From SHZI01 sp963698405 (GTDB taxonomy: Bacteria > Pseudomonadota > Gammaproteobacteria > Steroidobacterales > GCA-2729495), in assembly GCA_963698405.1 (NCBI GenBank), contig CAVOQT010000005.1:248001-312000 (forward strand): DNA of 64,000 bases. The letters run 5' to 3'. The first letter of the stretch is position 1. Each line of letters opens with the position of its first letter. Of the stretch, positions 34,454 through 41,169 are shown one piece after another. The notes beneath the pieces were generated by a model. That model saw nothing but the letters and a program-made list of their open reading frames with translations. It was not told the DNA's origin and ran no database searches. Position numbers and translations under genes: made by a program.

Positions 34454-36243
34454 CGGGCCCGCTGCAGGTCCGATACACGGTATTTCACGGCCCGAACCTG
34501 GCGGCGCCATTCGCCGCGGTAGCAGCCGAATTCTCCGAGCCAGTCGAAGCTGTCATGCCGGCCAGACAACTGGCGGAAAAACTCGCGGGGTTCATTCCAC
34601 CCGCGCTGATGTGCCGCGTGGTGCTGCCACCCGGGCAGGTGAGCTTTGCGCAACTTGCTGCGGTACTGGCGAGTGCGCTGCAGGATCTGCATGGCAGAGT
34701 CGGCCTGGATCTGCAGATCCAGCGGCTGAGCGGAGGTGGTTGCCGGATTCTTCTCGGTTACTACGACGCATCGGCCAGCATGATGGCGCTTGAGGTGGGT
34801 CTGGAACTCGCCACTGCGTTCTTCAATGAAGCCGGCGGGCGTGCCGCGAAGCTGCAGCCGATAGAGGCGCGCATGCAAATGTTGGCTTCGATCCTGATGA
34901 TGCGTCATCCGGATCGCACCAGCCGCGCGCTGATACGCGCTGCGCGGGCGCGCGGCATTCCGGTATATCCGGTGTCGCCCGGTTCACGTATCTGGCTCTA
35001 CGGCCAGGGGCGGGCGGGTTTCCAGGGGTTTGCAGCGGCCAGTCATGAGGATTCACTGACCGGGTTCAACCTCGCGCGCAACAAACTGCTGGCCAGTCAG
35101 TTGATCGTACAGCTGGGCTATCCGGATGCGGGAGCTGTACCCGTCAGCACCATTGCCGACGCGCGCGCCCTCGCGCGGCAAGCCGGATTCCCGGTGGTCA
35201 TCAAACCCAATGCCGGCAGGAAGGGCGAGGGTGTGACGACCGGGATCAGCACCGAGGACGAGCTGGTAGCGGCTTTCGAGACGGCCAACCAAGCTGCGCC
35301 CGGAAGTGTTCTGCTTGAGCGGCATGTGCCGGGTGATGACCATCGTCTGACCGTGGTTGGTGGGAAACTGATCTGGGTATCGCGCCTGTCACCGCCGCGG
35401 GTCACGGCTGACGGCAGGCGCTCGATAGCCGAGCTGATCGATGCGGAAAATCAGCAGCGGCAGAAGTCCCCGATCGCAGATATCGCCAGCGTGCAATTGG
35501 TCCTGGATGCCGACATGCAGGCATGTCTCGCGAAGCAGGGCTTTGGTGCGGCAGATCGGCCCGCCGCAGGCACGGTCGTAACGTTGCGCAGTACCGCCAA
35601 CATCTCGCGTGGCGGAACGCTGCAGGACTGCACGGCAGAGGTGCATCCGGATAATCGTGATATGGCAGAGTCACTGGCGCGCTGCTTCCATCTGGATGCG
35701 GCCGGTATCGACTTCATGACACCAGACATCAGCCGGTCGTGGCGCGAGGTCAAATGCGCTGTCATCGAAATCAACGCCACGCCGGGATTTTCTTCCGACC
35801 AGCGTGCAGTGCAGATCATGCAGGCCAGGTTTCCGCCGGGCTGCGACGGGCGCATTCGCACCGTCGTGCTCATCGGTGGCGATGAGTCCTTGCTGGTGGA
35901 TGCTGCTCAGGTGCTGCAGGCGAACGGTGCCTGTGTGGGCGTGACTGACAGCCGGCGGACGTTGCTGGCCGGTCAGGAGCGCTTTGCCTCATCGGCCACG
36001 CTGGCTGAGCGGGTGCGCGGACTGCTGCTGGACGCAAGCTGTGATGCCTTGCTGATCGGCGTGACTCCGGCGGAGCTTGAGGCGCAGGGTTTCCCGCTGG
36101 ACCGCTGCGGTCTCGCGCTGATCGGCACCGGTACCGAGCTGTCAGCCCCGCTACTGAAGCTGGTCGAGGCTTGCGCCACGCGGGTGGCTAGCGACGTGAG
36201 GGCGGCTGATCTCGGTCAGAAGATGCGCGAAACAAGTCATTAG
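34450..36243 (+). CDS. Cyanophycin synthetase-like ATP-grasp ligase with degenerate Mur-ligase remnant
   Basis: The 597-residue protein starts at ATG 34450. Residues 1-160 resemble the CphA N-terminal domain. Residues 170-450 are an ATP-grasp domain (VVIKPNAGRKGEGVTTGI, VLLERHVPGDDHRLTVVGGK, CAVIEINATPGF) with CphA-like context. The last 120 residues align by eye with the start of the CphA Mur-ligase domain, but the P-loop GTNGKT is replaced by GGDESLL and the rest is missing, so only one ATP site remains. This is the layout known for CphA2, although CphA2 acts on beta-aspartyl-arginine. Coupling to a GNAT-BKACE enzyme suggests another peptide-like product. Confidence 0.8.
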   Translation: MTGPLQVRYTVFHGPNLAAPFAAVAAEFSEPVEAVMPARQLAEKLAGFIPPALMCRVVLPPGQVSFAQLAAVLASALQDLHGRVGLDLQIQRLSGGGCRILLGYYDASASMMALEVGLELATAFFNEAGGRAAKLQPIEARMQMLASILMMRHPDRTSRALIRAARARGIPVYPVSPGSRIWLYGQGRAGFQGFAAASHEDSLTGFNLARNKLLASQLIVQLGYPDAGAVPVSTIADARALARQAGFPVVIKPNAGRKGEGVTTGISTEDELVAAFETANQAAPGSVLLERHVPGDDHRLTVVGGKLIWVSRLSPPRVTADGRRSIAELIDAENQQRQKSPIADIASVQLVLDADMQACLAKQGFGAADRPAAGTVVTLRSTANISRGGTLQDCTAEVHPDNRDMAESLARCFHLDAAGIDFMTPDISRSWREVKCAVIEINATPGFSSDQRAVQIMQARFPPGCDGRIRTVVLIGGDESLLVDAAQVLQANGACVGVTDSRRTLLAGQERFASSATLAERVRGLLLDASCDALLIGVTPAELEAQGFPLDRCGLALIGTGTELSAPLLKLVEACATRVASDVRAADLGQKMRETSH

Positions 36244-36280
36244 AGAACATATAGTTACGCTAATATCGCAGAATTATTCT

Positions 36281-37009
36281 TCAGCGATACTGTGGCGGGA
36301 CATCGAGGCTGTCATCGACCGCGTGCCAGATGCCATTCATATAGTCCGGGTTGCCCACGCACAGCACGGTCAATATCCCCAGGTCGCTACGCGTGACCTT
36401 TCTCATCAGGCGCTGGTCCGTGCTGAGGCGCGCAGTGCGTGTGGGCGGCAGATCGGCTGAAAGCAGAATACCGTTGCGGATGATCGTGTAGCCGATGCCG
36501 CTGTCGATCAGCAGTTTTTCTGCACGCCCCTTGGCAGCCAGTGTTGATCCCATGCGCCCGAAATTGGCCTGTGGAAACTGCTCGATGTTGTCGCCTGCAC
36601 CGACCGAACCGTGCAGGATGATCTGCTGTACGCCGCCGGCTTTTGCGCCGGCAATGATGTGGGCCATTGCGGTCGGATAGAACTCGTCGTCGGCGCTGCC
36701 GCGTGCCGTGGCATCCACAACGGTGCGAATCCCTTTGCTGTCAAAGGCAGCCTTGACCTGGGCTGCATCGAGTATGTCGCCGGTGACATAGCTGATCTTC
36801 AGGCCGTCCAGACGATGACGATCGGAAGACGGCCGGACGAATACCGTGACCGGATAGCCGGCCGCGACCAGCTCGCGAACCACAGCCGAACCCAGTTGGC
36901 CGGTGCCGCCAAAAACCAGCAGCCTGTTCTCGCTGTCCGCGTGACTGTTGCTGACAGAGAACAGCAGAAGGATGAGAGCGCCGAATAACCGGCTGAAGTT
37001 TGTGTACAT
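36281..37009 (-). CDS. Exported NAD(P)-binding Rossmann protein (atypical SDR/NmrA-like)
   Basis: The 242-residue protein has a signal peptide (1-24, ending SHA). A Rossmann fold follows with the nucleotide motif VFGGTGQLGSAVV, an NmrA/SDR_a5-like pattern (VTGDILDAAQVKAAF, ILHGSVGAGDN). A dinucleotide-binding protein directed out of the cytoplasm is unusual, since NAD(P) is not normally abundant there. The leader could instead be a membrane anchor. It is divergent from the CpcT-like gene. Confidence 0.7.
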   Translation of the reverse strand: MYTNFSRLFGALILLLFSVSNSHADSENRLLVFGGTGQLGSAVVRELVAAGYPVTVFVRPSSDRHRLDGLKISYVTGDILDAAQVKAAFDSKGIRTVVDATARGSADDEFYPTAMAHIIAGAKAGGVQQIILHGSVGAGDNIEQFPQANFGRMGSTLAAKGRAEKLLIDSGIGYTIIRNGILLSADLPPTRTARLSTDQRLMRKVTRSDLGILTVLCVGNPDYMNGIWHAVDDSLDVPPQYR

Positions 37010-37090
37010 GTTTGTATTCCCCGATACCGGTCAGAGCGGCACCTTATCTATAATCGGTTCTCCTGCTGAGTTTATTGGGGTGCCCTGAAC

Positions 37091-37795
37091 ATGCGCAACC
37101 GTATCGTGCTTCTGCTGAGTCTCTTGCTGGGCGTCAGCATGCTGGTGAGTGCAGCTCCGCCGGCCGGTAGCGATGAGGCCGCGCGTACGCTTAGCCTGGT
37201 GCGCGCCTGGGTGCACGGGCAGTACACCAACAAGGCGCAGTTCGAGAGCGATCTGGCCCGGAAACTGCCGCCGGAGCAGATTCACCGCCAGCTGCATCAG
37301 TTCTTTGCACCGCTGTCAGTGAAGATCCCCGGAATCGATGGCTATCTGGTGTATCAGCACGCATCTGTGGATGGCAGCTTCACGCCACCGTCGCTGATTC
37401 GTATCGGACTGCTGCAGTATTTCACCGATCCGCAGTCGGGCAAGCTGGTACAGCGGGAACTCAATTTCAAAGACGGTGAGCCGTGGAAGAACGCCTACCA
37501 GAAACCGGAGTTGCTCCGGAAGATCACGATGGCTGACTTTGAAGTGAAGCCGGGCTGTGATTTTGTGCTGACTGCCAATGCCGCTGGTACCGAAGTCTCC
37601 GGTGTCATGCAGGAACGGGCCTGTACGCTGTACAGCGAGGGCTTGAAAACCACGCTCTATGCGCGCGATGCGGTGATCGTCCGGCCGGACGAATACCAGT
37701 TCTGGGGGCAGTTCGTCGATGATGCCGGTGTAGTGCGCTGGGGTACCGAGAGTGCCGAGTACTACCGGATGTTTCGTGTTTCCAGTGCGCCCTGA
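37091..37795 (+). CDS. CpcT/CpeT-family exported protein
   Basis: The 234-residue protein has a signal peptide (1-21) and a CpcT/CpeT-like beta-barrel (ARTLSLVRAWVHGQYTNKAQ, LQYFTDPQSGKLVQRELNFK, CTLYSEGLKTTLYARDAVIV). In cyanobacteria the family attaches bilins to phycobiliproteins, but many proteobacterial members are exported and have no phycobilisome. The role here is unknown. A short GCCGGT/ACCGGC hairpin at 37819-37834 follows the gene. Confidence 0.75.
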   Translation: MRNRIVLLLSLLLGVSMLVSAAPPAGSDEAARTLSLVRAWVHGQYTNKAQFESDLARKLPPEQIHRQLHQFFAPLSVKIPGIDGYLVYQHASVDGSFTPPSLIRIGLLQYFTDPQSGKLVQRELNFKDGEPWKNAYQKPELLRKITMADFEVKPGCDFVLTANAAGTEVSGVMQERACTLYSEGLKTTLYARDAVIVRPDEYQFWGQFVDDAGVVRWGTESAEYYRMFRVSSAP

Positions 37796-37893
37796 TGCCA
37801 GTGCTTTGACATAAGCGCGCCGGTTTTTACCGGCACCTTGTCTAACGTGAGCGAAGTCGCAGGATTCCTGCGCTCAAATCGTCACCATCCCCG

Positions 37894-37996
37894 AACGACA
37901 AAGGCAAACCCGCTGAAAGGCGGGGACGCAAAGCCACCGGTCTAACGGTGCCCCGCATGCAGCGGGCTGCACCCAGGATAGCGGGGCTGCCGAAGC
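37894..37996 (+). ncRNA. Cyclic-di-GMP-I (GEMM) riboswitch
   Basis: The sequence carries the class I consensus in order: AAAGGCAAACC, a stem closed by a GAAA tetraloop (37915-37918), GGGACGCAAAGCC, a second stem, and CAGGATAGCGGGGCTGCCGA. The GGACGCAAAGCC core and the GATAGC receptor for the tetraloop are the diagnostic parts. It lies about 100 bases upstream of the thioredoxin gene at 38100 on the same strand. GGGGACGC (37922-37929) is complementary to GCGTCCCC (38022-38029), a plausible switching helix. Cyclic di-GMP is therefore expected to control the whole 38-47.6 kb gene set. Confidence 0.93.
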
Positions 37997-38067
37997 CTGA
38001 TGTGGCAAATGCCAACGTCACGCGTCCCCCCTTGTCTTCAGCTGTTTTCCTTGTCTGTACGCGAGTG

Positions 38068-38086
38068 CCGGCCGTGGGCCGGTTTT
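38068..38086 (+). terminator. Riboswitch expression-platform hairpin
   Basis: Stem CCGGCC/GGCCGG with a GTG loop is followed by TTTT, then CCGGAGACA (ribosome-binding site) and ATG 38100. The position between aptamer and first gene fits a conditional terminator. The direction of control (on or off with ligand) cannot be settled by eye. Confidence 0.55.
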
Positions 38087-38099
38087 CCGGAGACAGCGA

Positions 38100-38657
38100 A
38101 TGAACGTCGTAAGTCAGCAGTATGGAAAGAGACGCAGCGGTGATTCCGCAGTGCGCCGAATATTCGTGCGCGGTGTCTGCCGGCTGCTGACGCTCACTGC
38201 ACTGCTCATGCCGGTAGCAGTACCAGCCAGTTCTGGCCTGACGGGTCAGCCGGCACCGGATTTCGCACTGAAGAACATCGCCGGTACAAATCTGCGCCTG
38301 TCGGAGTACCGCGGCCAGGTCGTGCTGCTGAGCTTCTGGGCTGCGTGGTGCAACCGCTGTACCGATCAGCTGAATGTCCTCAGTGATCTGCAAAAACGCT
38401 ATGGCGAACAGAACCTGCGCGTGCTCGCCGTCAGTATCGATTCTGACGATCAGCCGGCCCGCGAGGCTGCGAAACGCCTGGGCATTACGGTTTTGCGCGA
38501 CGCTGATCAGGCGGTCGTCCGTCAGTACGACCCGGCTGTGCTTCCGTTTGCCGTGCTGCTGGACCCGCACGGCACTGTCCGACACGTGCATGCGGGATAC
38601 GACGCCAAAGATGCGATGGCCTATGCCGATGAACTGGCTGCCCTGATTCTGGAATGA
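38100..38657 (+). CDS. TlpA-like exported thioredoxin with WCNRC active site
   Basis: The 185-residue protein has an N-terminal export signal (around 20-43) and an AhpC/TlpA thioredoxin fold (PAPDFALKNIAGTNLRLSEY, VVLLSFWAAWCNRC with C84 and C87, and LPFAVLLD with the cis-proline). The CNRC motif is unusual compared with CGPC or CPPC. It is the first gene after the cyclic-di-GMP riboswitch and probably works in disulfide chemistry of the envelope machine encoded downstream. Confidence 0.82.
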   Translation: MNVVSQQYGKRRSGDSAVRRIFVRGVCRLLTLTALLMPVAVPASSGLTGQPAPDFALKNIAGTNLRLSEYRGQVVLLSFWAAWCNRCTDQLNVLSDLQKRYGEQNLRVLAVSIDSDDQPAREAAKRLGITVLRDADQAVVRQYDPAVLPFAVLLDPHGTVRHVHAGYDAKDAMAYADELAALILE

Positions 38658-38685
38658 AAACTGCTGACCGATGCGGAGTGAAGCG

Positions 38686-39249
38686 ATGAACAGTCTGACC
38701 ATGAACTGCTGCCTGACTGCAATCCTGCTGGGCGGGATGCTGGCCGCCAGGCCAGTCAGCGCCAGCGAGACGGTGCTGCCCGCCGCCGCGACGGTGTCCG
38801 CCGTTGCAGGCGTCGACACCGAAATGCAGGCACTGAAGGACGATGTGCTCGACCTCAATCGCGAGCTCTTCATGCTGGAGGAGGAGCTGCTGTTCCCGGC
38901 CAATACGCAGGTGGCCGTTTTTGTTTCCATGGATGTCGGTGAGTTCTTTGCGCTTGATTCAGTGCAGCTGAAGATCGACGACAAGCCGATCAGCAACTAT
39001 CTCTACACCGAGCGTGAAGTGACGGCGCTGCTGCGCGGTGGTGTCCATCGCCTGTATCTCGGCAACCTCAAGACCGGTGAGCATGAACTGACTGCTGTCT
39101 TTACCGGGCAGGGGCCGCATGCGCGTGATTACCGGCGTGGTGCCACGCTGAAAGTGGAAAAAGGTGTGGGTGCGAAGTTTGTCGAGCTGCGCATCTCGGA
39201 CCGCCAGAGCCGGCAGCAACCCGAGTTCATGGTTCGCGAGTGGGAGTAG
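38686..39249 (+). CDS. Exported coiled-coil/beta protein of the TPR-ExbBD machine
   Basis: The protein is 187 residues from ATG 38686 (GGAG just upstream; ATG 38671 is an alternative). It has a signal peptide (ending VSAS), a short predicted coiled coil (MQALKDDVLDLNRELFMLEEE) and a beta-rich region (VAVFVSMDVGEFFALDSVQL, GVHRLYLGNLKTGEHELTA). I do not recognise a named domain. Operon position between the thioredoxin and the TPR proteins places it in the same periplasmic assembly. Confidence 0.65.
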   Translation: MNSLTMNCCLTAILLGGMLAARPVSASETVLPAAATVSAVAGVDTEMQALKDDVLDLNRELFMLEEELLFPANTQVAVFVSMDVGEFFALDSVQLKIDDKPISNYLYTEREVTALLRGGVHRLYLGNLKTGEHELTAVFTGQGPHARDYRRGATLKVEKGVGAKFVELRISDRQSRQQPEFMVREWE

Positions 39250-39258
39250 GCGGCGGCT

Positions 39259-41169
39259 GTGACAGCAACTCGTGACAGCATCCGACGATCAGCCGGCAGC
39301 CGATATGGCCTGTGTGGTCTGATTGCGCTGCTGCTGATCGCTGGCAGCACTGCAGTCCGTTCAGCGGAGCCGGTGAGCGGGTCGGTGGTGCGCGATCTCT
39401 ACTACGGCGAGACGCTGTTCTATTTTTATCAGGATGAGCATTTCGATGCGCTGACCCATCTGCTGGTTGCACGGGACAGCGGACGTGTCGGTAATCACGA
39501 GGCTGAAGCCGAGCTGCTGCTCGGTGGCCTGTATCTGCACTATGGCCAGCACATCCGTGCCGAGCAAATCTTCAGTCGCCTGCTGGAGGACTCATCCGAG
39601 CCTGCGGTGCGCAACCGCGCCTGGTTCTATCTCGGCAAGGTTCGCTATCAGCGCAGTCTGTACGCCGAGGCGCTGGATGCCTTCGCAAGAGTCGCGGGTG
39701 AACTGCCCGAAGGCCTGCAAGCTGAACTGCCGATGCTGGAGGCACAGGCTTGTCTTGCCCTGGGTCGCTTTGATGCAGCGGTCGCGCTGCTCGATGGCTG
39801 GCAGGGGCCGGACAGCTGGGTGGCCTATGCGCGCTACAACCTGGGTGTCGCCCTGGCGCGACTCGACCGACCGGCAGATGCGATTCGTCAGCTCGACCAT
39901 CTGGGACGCAGCATGGTTGATACCGCAGAACTCCGTGATCTGCGTGACAAGGCCAATCTGGCGCTCGGTTACATCTATCTTCAGCAGGGGCGTGACAGCG
40001 AAGCGCGTCCGGTGCTGGCGCGGGTCCGCCTGAACGGACCCTTCTCTGCCAAAGCATTGCTCGGCGCAGGCTGGGCCGATGCAGCGACGCAGGACTACCG
40101 CGCTGCCCTGACACCGTGGCTCGAATTACGCGACCGCGATCTGCTCGACAGCGCCGTGCAGGAGTCGCTGCTGGCGATTCCCTATGCCTATGCAAAACTC
40201 GATGCGCACAGTAGCGCTGCAGCGGGCTATCAGACGGCACTGGATGCCTACGATGCTGAAATCGGCAAGCTCGATGCGGCTATCGCGAGCAGCCGTTCCG
40301 GCCAGCTGGTTCCCGCCATGCTCAGCGCAGACGATGCGCGTATCGGTCGCTGGTACTGGCAGCTTGAGAGCCTGCCAGACAGTGTTGAAACGCGTTATCT
40401 GTACGACCTCATCGCCAGGCACGGCTTCCAGGAAGGTCTGCGCAACGTGCGTGATCTGGCGGCATTGTCCGCCAATCTCGATGCATGGCAGTCGAAGCTG
40501 GCCGCTTTCGAGCAGATGGTGGAGACCCGTCGTACAGCGTATGCACAGCGCGAGCAACGCGTTGCAGCCGGACTTGATCAGGCAGATATCGATACGCTGC
40601 AGATGCGACGTGATGCGCTGGCTGTACAGCTGGAGCAGGCCGCACAGTCACGCGATATTGCGGGTCTCGCGACGACTGAAGAACTCGATCGCTGGCAGCG
40701 CCTTGAGGTGCTGGGCGCGAGTAGTGTATTGGCAGATGCCTCTGCTGGTGATGCCCGGGAGCGTTATCGGCTCCTGAGGGGTGTGCTGAGCTGGGGTCTG
40801 GACCGCGATTACCAATATCGCTTGTGGCAACAGCAGCGCAATCTTGCGCAGCTCGATGCACTGCTGGCCAAGGCGCAGGCGGCACATGCAGCCGGTGTGG
40901 CTGCCCGCCGCGATACGCCGGTCGAGCTGGAGCGCTTCGCGCAGCGCATCGTCGATCTCGCGCCGCGTATCAGCAGCATGCAGGCTGCGCTGGCGCGTGA
41001 TCGTGCCGGTGAAGAGCAGCGCTTGCAGGCCATGGCAGTCGATGTACTCAGCGAGCAGCGGGAGCGGCTCCTGAGCTACCGCGTACAGGCCCGCTTTGCG
41101 CTCGCAACGATCTATGACCGCGCTGCATCGGCTGCGCGCAGTACACCTGCTGTGAGCGGTGCGCCATGA
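39259..41169 (+). CDS. Exported tetratricopeptide-repeat protein 1
   Basis: The protein is 636 residues from GTG 39259, with an export signal (about 15-35). Helical TPR-like repeats fill roughly 40-300 (AEAELLLGGLYLHYGQHIRA, AWFYLGKVRYQRSLYAEALD, KANLALGYIYLQQGRDSEA). A long helical, probably coiled-coil region follows (about 330-620). It is probably a periplasmic scaffold. It overlaps the next TPR gene by 4 bp (ATGA). Confidence 0.75.
   Translation: MTATRDSIRRSAGSRYGLCGLIALLLIAGSTAVRSAEPVSGSVVRDLYYGETLFYFYQDEHFDALTHLLVARDSGRVGNHEAEAELLLGGLYLHYGQHIRAEQIFSRLLEDSSEPAVRNRAWFYLGKVRYQRSLYAEALDAFARVAGELPEGLQAELPMLEAQACLALGRFDAAVALLDGWQGPDSWVAYARYNLGVALARLDRPADAIRQLDHLGRSMVDTAELRDLRDKANLALGYIYLQQGRDSEARPVLARVRLNGPFSAKALLGAGWADAATQDYRAALTPWLELRDRDLLDSAVQESLLAIPYAYAKLDAHSSAAAGYQTALDAYDAEIGKLDAAIASSRSGQLVPAMLSADDARIGRWYWQLESLPDSVETRYLYDLIARHGFQEGLRNVRDLAALSANLDAWQSKLAAFEQMVETRRTAYAQREQRVAAGLDQADIDTLQMRRDALAVQLEQAAQSRDIAGLATTEELDRWQRLEVLGASSVLADASAGDARERYRLLRGVLSWGLDRDYQYRLWQQQRNLAQLDALLAKAQAAHAAGVAARRDTPVELERFAQRIVDLAPRISSMQAALARDRAGEEQRLQAMAVDVLSEQRERLLSYRVQARFALATIYDRAASAARSTPAVSGAP

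Noticed and set aside
37091..37795. Phycobiliprotein lyase in a phototroph
   Set aside because: No phycobiliprotein or photosystem gene is in the window, and the protein has a signal peptide.
37842..38996. 384-codon minus-strand frame across the riboswitch
   Set aside because: It overlaps a well-supported riboswitch and a thioredoxin gene on the plus strand.
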